A stretch of DNA of 64,000 bases from Azospirillum tabaci (GCF_014596085.1 NZ_JACCJY010000004.1:62001-126000); one strand, 5' to 3'; positions 49,207 through 58,148 are shown, counted from the stretch's first letter. Numbers and translations: made by a program. Notes: generated from the sequence alone by a model not told the origin.

Positions 49207-49549
49207 GGTCGGAACCTGGATCAATAAATTCGGGGTACCGCGCACGAGACCGCGGCGGATGCCGGTGAAAAGACCATAAAAGCCCGCCCGCGGCAACAGC
49301 CGATGCGGAGCGCAGCCTGTGCCTTTGCTGTGTCCGGGGCGATGCCGGAGCCCTGCGGAGGGGACAGCGCGGGCGGCGGAATTTCAACGGCGGTGCACAA
49401 TCAAGGTGTGTTCCGTCGGACACACTGTTCCTTCATTGCTGCAACTTTGCGATTTCCGGCTTGCTGGCGTCCCCGCATCTGCGTACCACAGAGCCAGCCA
49501 GGACGTTAACCGGGCTGAAAATTCTGCTGCCAGGATGGAGGCAACAATC
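49207..49549. promoter_or_regulatory. Divergent spacer between the DUF3576 gene and porin 1
   Basis: A 343-bp region. A hairpin-forming dyad lies at 49406-49425 (GTGTG / CACAC with inner TCC / GGA). Downstream, 49430-49550 is the probable porin promoter and leader. The porin start has a clear GGAGG ribosome-binding site 9 bp before the ATG. No gene is supported here; an in-frame extension of the porin frame to 49319 lacks coding character. Confidence 0.45.
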
Positions 49550-50722
49550 ATGAACCGTTATCTGCTCGCGGGCTGCGCCGCTGCCGCTCTGGCTCTGGGT
49601 GCCGGCGCCGCCAACGCTCAGGCCAAGTTTGAAGTCAAGGTCGGCGGCGACGCCTACTTCGAAGGCGGCTACGTCAACGAGGACCGCGACGAGGGTGCCC
49701 GTTCGGTTGACTTCCGCAACCGCTTCCGCGTCATCGTGACCCCGACCGCCAAGGCCGACAACGGCCTGGAGTACGGCGGCCGCATCCGTATGCGTGCCAA
49801 CTCGGGCGCCAACAACGCCCGCACGATGGACGCCGACCGCGGCTACATCTTCGCGCAGGGCGCCTTCGGTCAGGTCCAGATGGGCGTGACCAACTCCTTC
49901 AACGACGCCACCTACGTCACCGCTCCGCAGGATTACCTGCAGCTCGGCATCTATGACGGCGTCGCCGCCTGGATCGGCCAGACCTCGGACATCGGTGGCG
50001 GCCTCGCCGGTCTGAACGGCTCGCTCCTGAGCCAGTCGCTGGTCGTCGAGAACAACGCGACCAAGATCGTGTACTTCTCGCCGCGCTTCGCCGGCCTGCA
50101 GGTGGGCGCCAGCTACACCCCGCGCAACGACGACTCGCACGCCTCGGTCAACCGCGCTGACCTGACCCCGGTCACCGCCACCGGCCGCGGCTTCTCGACC
50201 ACGTTCGAGGACCTCGTCGAAGTCGGCGCCAACTACAGCAACACCTTCGGCGGCGTTTCGCTGAAGGCCAGCGCTGGCTACTACTGGGGCAGCGCCGCCG
50301 GCACGACCACGGTCGGCGCCAGCGTCGAGGACCTGAACGCCTGGCAGGTTGGCGCCCAGGTCGGCTACGCCGGCTTCTCGCTCGGCGGTTCGTACACCGA
50401 CTTCGGTGAGTCGGGCCAGATCCAGACCGCGACCTCGGACAACGAGAAGAGCCGCCTCTGGGTTGTCGGCGCTCAGTACACCGCCGGCCCGATCGTCGTC
50501 GGCGCCAACTACAAGAACGGCAAGGACGCCGGCAGCCTCTACACCGCTGGCGACCGCACCCTCGAAGTCTACGAGTTCGGCGCCGGCTACACCGTCGCTC
50601 CGGGCCTGACCCTGCAGGCTCAGTACGACTACTTCAAGGCCGAGAGCGACCTGAGCTCGGCTGCTGTGGACCTGGACAACGACGGTCACGTCGTCCTGCT
50701 CCGTACGGTCCTGGCGTTCTAA
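49550..50722 (+). CDS. Outer-membrane porin 1
   Basis: A 390-residue 16-strand-type general porin of the alphaproteobacterial/Rhodospirillales kind. The signal peptide ends GAANAQAKFE. The mature protein is full of alternating beta strands (KFEVKVGGDAYFEGGYV; VGASYTPRNDDSHASV) and ends in LRTVLAF, a C-terminal aromatic as needed for Bam insertion. It is the close paralogue of the next gene. Codons are strongly biased toward C/G-ending forms, suggesting high expression. Confidence 0.9.
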   Translation: MNRYLLAGCAAAALALGAGAANAQAKFEVKVGGDAYFEGGYVNEDRDEGARSVDFRNRFRVIVTPTAKADNGLEYGGRIRMRANSGANNARTMDADRGYIFAQGAFGQVQMGVTNSFNDATYVTAPQDYLQLGIYDGVAAWIGQTSDIGGGLAGLNGSLLSQSLVVENNATKIVYFSPRFAGLQVGASYTPRNDDSHASVNRADLTPVTATGRGFSTTFEDLVEVGANYSNTFGGVSLKASAGYYWGSAAGTTTVGASVEDLNAWQVGAQVGYAGFSLGGSYTDFGESGQIQTATSDNEKSRLWVVGAQYTAGPIVVGANYKNGKDAGSLYTAGDRTLEVYEFGAGYTVAPGLTLQAQYDYFKAESDLSSAAVDLDNDGHVVLLRTVLAF

Positions 50723-50745
50723 TCTGCGGTCATCCGTGGATGGAG

Positions 50746-50780
50746 AAGGGCGGTGGCTTCGGCCACCGCCCTTTTTCTTT
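50746..50780 (+). terminator. UUCG-tetraloop terminator after porin 1
   Basis: AAGGGCGGTGGC (50746-50757) pairs perfectly with GCCACCGCCCTT (50762-50773) around a TTCG tetraloop and is followed by TTTCTTT. A textbook strong intrinsic terminator, so the two porins are separate transcripts. Confidence 0.95.
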
Positions 50781-51108
50781 GCCCATGCGTCCTGCCGTCA
50801 CGCTGCGCCTTTACCGTGCACTTTTCGCCGCCGGTCCGTCGTTCGCTATGGCGCGTTTCGGTGCGTAAAGTTTGTTCACAGCGCCCAAAATCTGGCCAAG
50901 CAATGTGCTATATTTACGGCATACGGGAAAAACCGTTTGTCTACAGATACTTATGACTGTGTCTGAATGGCAACTGTGTTACAGTTGCACTGTTGTCCCT
51001 GTCGAATCGCTCTTGCCGGGTAAGCGAACGGGTGGCTTAGTCATTGATGGGAAGCACAACCGCACGGCTCCGGTCTCCTTGGGAGCCTGCTAGAAGGATG
51101 GACCATCA
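50781..51108 (+). promoter_or_regulatory. Promoter and leader region of porin 2
   Basis: An AT-rich 328-bp spacer with no supported gene. TTTGTTC (50871) and TATATTTA (50909) could be core promoter elements, though the spacing is long. A perfect eight-base inverted repeat, GCAACTGT / ACAGTTGC with a three-base centre, lies at 50970-50988 and could be an operator (for example for a porin regulator) or a leader hairpin. AGAAGGATGG precedes the porin start as a ribosome-binding site. Confidence 0.5.
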
Positions 51109-52266
51109 ATGAAGCGTTCTCTTGTTACGGGCTGCGCAGCCATCGCGATCATCGCCTGCAGCGGCATGGCTTCCGCCCAGACCAAGTTCGAGGTCAAGAT
51201 CGGCGGCGACGCTTTCTTCCAGGGCGCCTATGTCGAGCAGGACCGTGACGAAGGCACCCGCTCCACGGAGTTCGCCAACCGCTTCCGCGTGACCGTCACG
51301 CCGGTCGCCACCGCCGACAACGGCCTGGAGTACGGCGGCCGCGTCCGCATGCGCGCCGCCAACGGCGCCGGCAACGTCCGCACGATGGACGCCGACCGCG
51401 CCTTCATCTTCGTGAACAGCGGCTTCGGCACCCTGCAGGCCGGCACGATCAACGGCCTGTCGGACGAGTTCGGCCTCATCGGCCCGAACGTCGAAGGCAT
51501 CGCCGGCGGCCCGGACAACAACACGGTGGAGTTCCTGGGCGGGTCGCAGACCTACTCGCTGCTGCCGACCACCACCAACAACTTCCGCGCCTTCGCGTCG
51601 GGCGACGTCGGCACCAAGGTCATTTACCTGACTCCGACCTTCGCGGGCATCCAGGGCGGCATCTCCTACACGCCGCGCACGGGCGACTCGCACACCTCGA
51701 TCAACCGTCGCCAGGACAACGGCGGCTTCCAGGACGTCGTGGAAGTCGGCGGCACCTACACCAACGAGTTCGGTGGTTTCACCGTCGGTGCCAGCGCCTT
51801 CTACCAGTTCGGCGATGCGGTCGATGACGGCACCGGCGCCGGTGCCACCCGCTTCGAGGAGCTCAACTCCTACCATGTCGGCCTGAACGTCGGCTTCGGT
51901 GACTTCAAGATCGGCGGCAGCTACGCCTACAGCGGCGAGAGCGGCTACGACAAGTCGCTGACCGTGAAGGAGAAGCAGGACATCTGGATCGTCGGCGCCC
52001 AGTACACCGCCGGCCCGTTCATCCTGGCCGCCAACTACTCGCAGTCGCGTTCGAACGGCACCAGCCCGAACACCGGCCTCGTCGCCCCGGTCAAGGCCGA
52101 ACTGTATCAGGCCGGCGTGACCTACACCATCGCGCCCGGCCTGACCACGGGCCTGGAGTACAGCTACCTCGACCTCGACTCGAAGCTGTCGACGGTGGAC
52201 AATGGCGGCATCAGCCCCGACGACCGTGCGCACATCATCATGATCGACACCCGCCTGGCCTTCTGA
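51109..52266 (+). CDS. Outer-membrane porin 2
   Basis: A 385-residue porin paralogous to porin 1. Signal peptide ends GMASAQTKFE. Strand and turn sequences are shared (DRDEGTRSTEFANRFRVTVTP; NGLEYGGRVRMRAANGAGNV; WIVGAQYTAGPFILAANY), and it ends in DTRLAF with a terminal Phe. Loop regions such as residues 125-165 differ from porin 1, so pore selectivity may differ. It has its own promoter region. Confidence 0.9.
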   Translation: MKRSLVTGCAAIAIIACSGMASAQTKFEVKIGGDAFFQGAYVEQDRDEGTRSTEFANRFRVTVTPVATADNGLEYGGRVRMRAANGAGNVRTMDADRAFIFVNSGFGTLQAGTINGLSDEFGLIGPNVEGIAGGPDNNTVEFLGGSQTYSLLPTTTNNFRAFASGDVGTKVIYLTPTFAGIQGGISYTPRTGDSHTSINRRQDNGGFQDVVEVGGTYTNEFGGFTVGASAFYQFGDAVDDGTGAGATRFEELNSYHVGLNVGFGDFKIGGSYAYSGESGYDKSLTVKEKQDIWIVGAQYTAGPFILAANYSQSRSNGTSPNTGLVAPVKAELYQAGVTYTIAPGLTTGLEYSYLDLDSKLSTVDNGGISPDDRAHIIMIDTRLAF

Positions 52267-52382
52267 TCGGCTTTGCGGCACAGCTGACGAAAACGGCGGC
52301 GGATACCCATCCCCCTCCGTTTGACTTTGTGTGCCCCGTGGGTGTGGCCCCGGTGTGGGTCCGGGCCGGGCTGTGATCGGCC

Positions 52383-52919
52383 TTACTTCTTGGTGGCTTG
52401 CGCGGCTTCGGTTTCGCAAAGCAGCATGATCGCCGCGTCCTCCATCGGCGTCCAGACGGCCAGCAGGCGCTTCTTGGCTTTTTCGGCGGTGTAGGCGGTG
52501 GTCCCCGGATCGCGGATGCTGCGGACCTTCACCTCCCCCATCTTCCAGCCGGCCTTGCGGAAGCCACTCAAGGTGGAATCCAGGATCTGGTCGCGGCGGG
52601 CGTCGTCGCCCTTCTTGAACTCCCACCCATAGCTTTCCAGCTTGGTGCAGCGCCGGTTGATGTCGGCGGCGGCCACACCCATGAACTCCTTGTAGGTGCC
52701 GTCGTCCTGCAACGGGAAAGGCTGGTCGGAGAAAGACACCTGGGCGATGGCCGATCCCGCCACCTTCTTCGGGGCCTCCTTTCCAGCGGCTTCCTTTCCA
52801 GGGGCGGGCTTGCCGGAATTCTGGGCTCCGGTGCCTTGGGCAAGGGCGCTGCCGGCCGTGAACGGCGCGGCCCCCAGCATCAGCGCCGACAGGATCAGGG
52901 GACGCATCCAACCACGCAT
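52383..52919 (-). CDS. Exported hypothetical protein
   Basis: A 178-residue protein with a Sec signal peptide (LILSALMLGAAPFTAGSALAQ), then a Lys/Pro/Ala-rich linker (residues 28-55) and a small domain (VAAADINRRCTKLESYGWEF). I do not recognise the family. The ATG at 52919 has a GAGGAGA ribosome-binding site. It is divergent from yggS, with 111 bp between the starts. It is probably periplasmic. Confidence 0.7.
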   Translation of the reverse strand: MRGWMRPLILSALMLGAAPFTAGSALAQGTGAQNSGKPAPGKEAAGKEAPKKVAGSAIAQVSFSDQPFPLQDDGTYKEFMGVAAADINRRCTKLESYGWEFKKGDDARRDQILDSTLSGFRKAGWKMGEVKVRSIRDPGTTAYTAEKAKKRLLAVWTPMEDAAIMLLCETEAAQATKK

Positions 52920-53030
52920 GCCGTGTTCTCCTCGGGGTGCTTGCGTTTCGTCGGTCCGTCCGTTACCACGCCCTCCGGTCCCTGTACAGGCAGGCGCCGC
53001 AGAAGGGGCCGCACAAGGGGGAGGACCGGC

Positions 53031-53738
53031 ATGTCCGCTTCGCACACTCATACACCAGACGGCACCGTCACGGCCCGGCTGGACACTGTCCGCCGCTCCA
53101 TCCTGGAGGGCTGCGCCGCCAGCGGGCGCGCTCCCGGCGCGGTGACCCTGGTCGCCGTCTCCAAGACCCACCCGGTCGAGGCGGTGGAGGAGGCCCTGGC
53201 CGCCGGCCAGCGCGTCTTCGGCGAGAACCGCGTGCAGGAGGCCAAGGCGAAGTTCCCCGCTCTGCGCGAGCGTTTTCCGGATTTGGAACTGCACCTGATC
53301 GGTCCGCTCCAGACCAACAAGGTCAAGGACGCGGTGGCCCTGTTCGACGTGATCCAGACGGTGGACCGGCCCAAGCTGGCCGAGGCCTTGGCCGAGGAGA
53401 TGGCGCGCAGCGGGCGCCGCCCGCGCTGCCTGATCGAGGTCAACACCGGCGAGGAGCCGCAGAAGGCCGGCATTCCGCCGGCGGAGCTGGACGCCTTCCT
53501 GGCCGCCTGCCGGGACAGCTGGAACCTGCCGGTGACCGGCCTGATGTGCATCCCGCCGGTGGACGAGGAACCGGCGATGCATTTCGCCCTGCTCGCCGAC
53601 ATGGCGCGCCGCGCCGGCCTGCCCGAGGTCAGCATGGGGATGAGCGGCGATTACGAGACGGCGATCCGCTTCGGCGCCACCCATGTGCGGGTCGGCACGG
53701 CGATCTTCGGGGCGCGCGCCTACCCCGCCGCCGGATAA
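53031..53738 (+). CDS. PLP homeostasis protein YggS
   Basis: A 235-residue PLP-binding barrel protein of the YggS/PLPBP family. The PLP lysine is Lys45 in LVAVSKTHPVEAVEEAL. FGENRVQEAKAKF, LHLIGPLQTNKVK and GMSGDYETAIRFGATHVRVG are conserved. It has no known enzyme activity but balances PLP and amino-acid pools. It converges on the L,D-transpeptidase gene. Confidence 0.94.
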   Translation: MSASHTHTPDGTVTARLDTVRRSILEGCAASGRAPGAVTLVAVSKTHPVEAVEEALAAGQRVFGENRVQEAKAKFPALRERFPDLELHLIGPLQTNKVKDAVALFDVIQTVDRPKLAEALAEEMARSGRRPRCLIEVNTGEEPQKAGIPPAELDAFLAACRDSWNLPVTGLMCIPPVDEEPAMHFALLADMARRAGLPEVSMGMSGDYETAIRFGATHVRVGTAIFGARAYPAAG

Positions 53739-53757
53739 CGGCGTTTCGGCCGCACCT

Positions 53758-54279
53758 CTATTCCGCGGTGTCCGCCACGGTCAGCGTGGTGCCCGGCGCG
53801 CAATCCTTGAGAAGCCGCAGCAGGTCCGGCAGGGGCAAAGCGACGCAGCCCGCCGTGGGCACGCGGTCGGGCCGCGCCACGTGCATGAACACGGCGCTTC
53901 CCAGTCCCGGCACCACCGGATCGTCGTTGTGTCCCATCACCACGATGACGTCGTAGACGTGGTCATCACGCCACAACTCCTCGTGACTGGCGGCGTAGGG
54001 GCGTTTGACCGGGCGGTTGTAGGCGGCGTCCGCGGGGTCGTCGCACCAGCCGTCTTCGGGTGAGATGGGAGACACCGGCAGGCCCGTCTCGGGCCGCGCC
54101 AGCCGGTCGTCGCGCCACAGCACGCGGCGCAGCGCGAAGCGGCCGACCGGGGTGGCGCCGTCGCCTTCCCGCTTGTCGGACCGGATGCCGCCGCGGCCCA
54201 GGACGCACCGGAACGAACCGCCCGGCCAGTCGAGGCGACCTTCGGCCGGCGGGTTCTCAAGACGAACCGTGATCTCCAT
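53758..54279 (-). CDS. L,D-transpeptidase (YkuD domain)
   Basis: A 173-residue protein whose YkuD domain ends with the catalytic motif H133-V-A-R-P-D-R-V-P-T-A-G-C145-V-A-L. Such enzymes cross-link peptidoglycan or anchor proteins to it. I see no signal peptide, so export would need another route or the start is misassigned; the ATG at 54279 has a GAGGAAAGGGCG ribosome-binding site, while an earlier ATG at 54309 does not supply a signal either. Confidence 0.87.
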   Translation of the reverse strand: MEITVRLENPPAEGRLDWPGGSFRCVLGRGGIRSDKREGDGATPVGRFALRRVLWRDDRLARPETGLPVSPISPEDGWCDDPADAAYNRPVKRPYAASHEELWRDDHVYDVIVVMGHNDDPVVPGLGSAVFMHVARPDRVPTAGCVALPLPDLLRLLKDCAPGTTLTVADTAE

Positions 54280-54314
54280 CGCCCTTTCCTCACCCGCTTC
54301 CGGGGTCATCGCGC

Positions 54315-55310
54315 TCAGCCCGACACCCGCAGGCTGGGCGCCGGGGCCTGCGCGGCCCGCCGGCCCTGCTCGTACTTGGCCAGATTGCGCATCATCGTCT
54401 CAGACAGCATGTCCGGTGTCACGGGCGCGAAGGCGTTGCTGTTGGCGGCCGTTGGGGTGGCTTTTGCCGGGGCGGCGTTCGCCTGTGCTGGCGCGTTGGG
54501 CGACGCGTTCGCGGCCCCGGTTCCGGCCGTGGCATCCGGTTGGGCCGCGGGCGCCTGGGCCTCCGTGGTCTTCCTGGCGCCGGAGGGAGCCGCCGTTGCG
54601 GCAAAACCGATGGTGGAGGGATGCGGCTTGGCGGCGGCGTATTTGGCCATCAGGCTGCTCGCCAGCGGGGTGTCGCGCGCCGGCATGCGCGAGGGATGCG
54701 GCGTGCCGGACTCCGCCAGGCCATCGCGCCCGGACCCGGTCACCGCCGCCCCAACCCCATGCGACGGTGCGGTGGAACGCTTGGCGTCCGGCAACTCCGC
54801 CGTGACGGTGCGGGCCGGTTGGGCGGCCGGCGCCGCAGCGGCCATGGCCGGCGCCGAGGTGCCGGCCATGGCGTCCGGCAGGGCCGCGACCGCGGTGGCT
54901 CCGGCGGTGCCGGCGGGCGCATGGCCGGCCTCCTCGCCGCCGAAGCCGAGCGACGCCATGATCTGTCCGCCGATGTCCTTGCCCTGGGCCTGTTCCACCA
55001 CCGCGTTGGCGATGGACGCCATGCCGCCCAGCGGGCCGCCGAACAGGATGCCGCCGATGACCTTCGACGACGGCTTGATCGTGTCGCCGGTGACCTCACG
55101 ATAGACGGTGTTGACGAGGGGGATGTGCTGAAGCGGGTTGATGATGTCCAGGAAGTCGCCGAAGGACATCTCGGCGTCGGCCTCGTACCGGTCGGGGCTG
55201 TCCCGGCTTTCCATCACCGTGAGGGCGGGAGTCGCTTGGGCCGGCGACCGCTCGCGCTGCACCGGCCGCGAAGCGGCGGCGGCGTCGATGGTGGTGGCGT
55301 CGATGGCCAT
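54315..55310 (-). CDS. Conserved hypothetical protein with Ala/Pro-rich tail
   Basis: A 331-residue protein with a conserved core at residues 48-118 (FGDFLDIINPLQHIPLVNTV; YREVTGDTIKPSSKVIGGIL; FGGPLGGMASIANAVVEQAQ). I have seen this core in uncharacterised alphaproteobacterial proteins. The other 200 residues are low-complexity Ala/Pro/Thr. The glycine-rich hydrophobic core could be membrane-associated. No function can be given. It is 35 bp upstream of the L,D-transpeptidase gene on the same strand. Confidence 0.65.
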   Translation of the reverse strand: MAIDATTIDAAAASRPVQRERSPAQATPALTVMESRDSPDRYEADAEMSFGDFLDIINPLQHIPLVNTVYREVTGDTIKPSSKVIGGILFGGPLGGMASIANAVVEQAQGKDIGGQIMASLGFGGEEAGHAPAGTAGATAVAALPDAMAGTSAPAMAAAAPAAQPARTVTAELPDAKRSTAPSHGVGAAVTGSGRDGLAESGTPHPSRMPARDTPLASSLMAKYAAAKPHPSTIGFAATAAPSGARKTTEAQAPAAQPDATAGTGAANASPNAPAQANAAPAKATPTAANSNAFAPVTPDMLSETMMRNLAKYEQGRRAAQAPAPSLRVSG

Positions 55311-55475
55311 GGGCGGTCTCCCGTCGCGGTGTCCAGCCCTACCCTAAGCAACCGGCGTGCCAGCCTCTTGGGCTGAAATTCCGCCTCCTCGGGCGCGTTC
55401 GGGCTCGGATCCGGGCCGCGCCCCGGCAAGAGCTGCCGGGCGGGAGGCGTTTCCTGCCCCCTGAAGACTCGATTC

Positions 55476-56633
55476 TCAGAACATGTGCCCGCTGCGCTCC
55501 GCCTTGGTGCGCAGATAGCCTTCGTTGTGGCCGTTGGACGGGAAGATGTGGGGAACGCGCTCGACCACCTCGATCCCGCAGCGGGCGAGTTGGCGCAGCT
55601 TCTCCGGGTTGTTGGTCATCAGCCGCACGGCGGTGAAGCCCAACTGCCGCAGCATTTCCGCCGCCGGCAGATAGACCCGCTCGTCGGCCTCGAAGCCCAG
55701 GATCTCGTTGGCGTCCACCGTGTCGAAGCCGCGGTCCTGGATGCGGTAGGCGCGCAGCTTGTTGACGAGCCCGATCCCCCGCCCCTCCTGCGCCAGATAG
55801 AGCAGGACGCCGCTGCCCTGCCGGGCGATCTCGGCGATGGCGCCGCGCAGCTGCTGGCCGCAGTCGCAGCGCAAACTGCCCAGAAGGTCGCCGGTGAAGC
55901 ATTCCGAATGCAGGCGGGCCAGCACCGGCTCGCCCTCCACCGGGTTGCCGACGATGATCGCCAGATGCTCCGGCCCGCCGTCGATGGGGCGGAAGGCGGC
56001 GATGCTGGTGTTCTCGGCGCCGGACAGCGGGACGCGCGCCTCGGCCACCCGGCGCAGCGTGCGCACCACATGGACGCGGTAATCGGCGATGTCGCGGGCG
56101 CGGACCAGCAGCAGGTCGTGCTTCGCCGCCCATTCCGCGGCGCTGCCGGTGTGGCCGGTGGCCGGGGCGACGATGGCCGCCGGCAGCAGACGCGCCAGCC
56201 GGGCGAGGTCCACCGCCGCGGTTTCCCGCGAACCGGGGTCCATGGCCGTGGCGGTCAGCCCCTCCGGCATCGCCCCATCCGGGCGGTGTTCGGGGTCGGC
56301 CAGCGCGTGGGCCTCGTCCGCGGTCAGGCAGCGGGGAAGCGACAGGGCGACGACGCCCGTCCCCTCGCCCATCAGCTTCAGCACCGTGGCGCGGCGGCGG
56401 GTGACGGCCAGGACCGGCGAGGCGCCGGTCAGCTGCACCAGCCGCTGCACGGCGTCGATCGCCACGGATTCCACCGACACCGCGGCGCCGACGCTGCCGT
56501 CGGCGGTCTCGATGGCGACGGCCTCGCCCCGGCGCAGGGCGGCCGTCGCCCGGTCCACCGCGCGCATGGCGGCTTCGTCCATCGGCAGGACGGCTTCGGG
56601 CGGGGCGGAGTCGGAAGGGGCGTCGGCGTACAT
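55476..56633 (-). CDS. ribA: GTP cyclohydrolase II with N-terminal extension
   Basis: A 385-residue RibA. The C-terminal half (from about residue 190) is a complete GTP cyclohydrolase II: zinc cysteines in SECFTGDLLGSLRCDCGQQL, then YLAQEGRGIGLVNKLRAY and LMTNNPEKL. It makes the first committed riboflavin precursor. The first 180 residues (MRAVDRATAALRRGEAVAIE) only distantly recall a DHBP synthase (RibB) domain and lack its acidic active-site motifs. The frame is open far upstream, but the ATG at 56633 starts the conserved region. Confidence 0.9.
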   Translation of the reverse strand: MYADAPSDSAPPEAVLPMDEAAMRAVDRATAALRRGEAVAIETADGSVGAAVSVESVAIDAVQRLVQLTGASPVLAVTRRRATVLKLMGEGTGVVALSLPRCLTADEAHALADPEHRPDGAMPEGLTATAMDPGSRETAAVDLARLARLLPAAIVAPATGHTGSAAEWAAKHDLLLVRARDIADYRVHVVRTLRRVAEARVPLSGAENTSIAAFRPIDGGPEHLAIIVGNPVEGEPVLARLHSECFTGDLLGSLRCDCGQQLRGAIAEIARQGSGVLLYLAQEGRGIGLVNKLRAYRIQDRGFDTVDANEILGFEADERVYLPAAEMLRQLGFTAVRLMTNNPEKLRQLARCGIEVVERVPHIFPSNGHNEGYLRTKAERSGHMF

Positions 56634-56860
56634 AACGGAGGCTTCGCGTGCTGCGCCCCGAAGGGCGAAAGATCCCGACATGGGTCGGAGAGCGCCGGAA
56701 GCAAAGCGCAGGTGGCGCACCCCTGTCCAGCAAATCCCGCGCGCCACACCGTTGCCGGGGGTGCAACGATGGCGCAAACCGCCACCGATGCGGGCGAAAC
56801 CGCGTTGCGCTATGCTCGCCGCCCCTCTCCTTCCCTCCCTTGCACGCGAGCCCCATCGCC

Positions 56861-57364
56861 ATGGCGGACCAGCCGGCCCTGCACGTCCTCTTTCCCGCCA
56901 ACCGGGCGCCGGACGGCTACGCGGAGCGCATGGCGCTGGCGCTGGAGGCGCAGGGGCAAAAGGTCTTGCGGCATGCCCTGCCGGGCGACTACCCGTGGCT
57001 CGACCCCTCGGCGGTGCTGGCGGCGGACATCGCGCTGTCGCGCCTGCCGGACGGCGCGCGGGTGCTGGTGGACGGCGGTGCCCTGCCCGGCCTCGCCGCC
57101 GCCCTGGCGATGGACAGCCGGCGCCTGAGGCTCGTTGCGCTGGTGGAACGGCTGCTCTGGCGGGAGCCCGGCCTGACGGAGGGGGCCGCCGTCGCCCACC
57201 GCCATCTGGAGCAGGGCGCGCTGGCGCTGATGCGCGCCGTCGCGGTGCCGGACGCGGCGTCGGCGCGGGCGGTGGCGGACCTTGGCCTCGCCCCGGAGAC
57301 GGCGGTCGTCCTTTCCCCGGACGCCGCCGGGGCGGCCCGGCTGGACAGCCTGTGGGACGCCTGA
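56861..57364 (+). CDS. Hypothetical protein, glycosyltransferase-like N-terminal half
   Basis: A 167-residue protein beginning LHVLFPANRAPDGYAERMAL, with a Rossmann-like beta/alpha pattern like the acceptor domain of family 4 glycosyltransferases. It ends where the donor-binding domain would begin, so it is either a remnant or a stand-alone half. High GC wobble agrees with coding. The start at 56861 is tentative, since no good ribosome-binding site is visible. Function unknown. Confidence 0.55.
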   Translation: MADQPALHVLFPANRAPDGYAERMALALEAQGQKVLRHALPGDYPWLDPSAVLAADIALSRLPDGARVLVDGGALPGLAAALAMDSRRLRLVALVERLLWREPGLTEGAAVAHRHLEQGALALMRAVAVPDAASARAVADLGLAPETAVVLSPDAAGAARLDSLWDA

Positions 57365-57458
57365 CGATCCGCACGGGAGACCCTTCCGATAAGGCTAGGG
57401 CAATCCTGCGCGGGCCATGATAAGTTCCGCGGCCGGAGACACCGGTGAACGCCCCCGC

Positions 57459-58148
57459 ATGACGCTTGCGAAACGCATCCTTCTGATCGACGACGACACC
57501 GCCCTCCGGCAGTCCCTCGCCGAGCAGCTCCAGCTTCTGGAGGAATTCGAGACGGTGGAGGCCGGGGACGGCGCCTCGGCCCTGGCCGTGGCGCGGGAGG
57601 GCGGTTTCGCCGCCATCCTGCTCGACGTGGGGCTGCCGGACATGGACGGGCGCGACCTGTGCCGCCTGCTGCGGCGCGAGGGGGTGCGCTGCCCGGTCAT
57701 CATGCTGACCGCGGCGGCGTCCGACGCCGACACCATCCTCGGACTCGATTCCGGGGCCAGCGACTATGTCACCAAGCCCTTCCGCATGGGGGTCCTGCTG
57801 GCCCGGCTGCGCGCCCAGCTCCGCGCCCACGAGCAGAGCGAGGACGCCGTCTTCGCCATCGGCCCCTACAGCTTCCGCCCGGCGGGCAAGCTGCTGCTGG
57901 CGGATGGCGGCGCCCGCAAGATCCGCCTGACCGAGAAGGAAACGGCGATCCTGAAATACCTGTACCGGGCCGGCGGCGCGGTCATCGGGCGGGAGACGCT
58001 GCTGGGCGAGGTGTGGGGCTACAACGCCGGGGTGACCACCCACACGCTGGAAACCCACGTCTATCGCCTGCGCCAGAAGATCGAGCGCGATCCGTCCAAC
58101 GCCGAAATCCTGGTTACGGAGCCCGGAGGCTACCGGCTGGTGCCATGA
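57459..58148 (+). CDS. OmpR-family response regulator
   Basis: A 229-residue two-component regulator. Receiver domain residues 5-120 with acidic pair in ILLIDDDTALRQ, phospho-acceptor in AAILLDVGLPDMDGRDL, Thr in MLTAAAS and Lys in DYVTKPFRMG. A winged-helix DNA-binding domain (LTEKETAILKYLYRAGG; THTLETHVYRLRQKIE) follows. No kinase gene is adjacent. A start at 57417 is possible; 57459 begins the conserved part. Confidence 0.9.
   Translation: MTLAKRILLIDDDTALRQSLAEQLQLLEEFETVEAGDGASALAVAREGGFAAILLDVGLPDMDGRDLCRLLRREGVRCPVIMLTAAASDADTILGLDSGASDYVTKPFRMGVLLARLRAQLRAHEQSEDAVFAIGPYSFRPAGKLLLADGGARKIRLTEKETAILKYLYRAGGAVIGRETLLGEVWGYNAGVTTHTLETHVYRLRQKIERDPSNAEILVTEPGGYRLVP

Noticed and set aside
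50736-51093. Two short open frames (76 and 73 codons) between the porins
   Set aside because: They overlap a strong terminator and an AT-rich promoter region, have no ribosome-binding site and no coding bias.
56634-58058. N-terminal extension of ribA by 475 codons
   Set aside because: The extension runs antisense through the glycosyltransferase-like and response regulator genes and is Pro/Arg/Gly-rich; the conserved protein starts at 56633.
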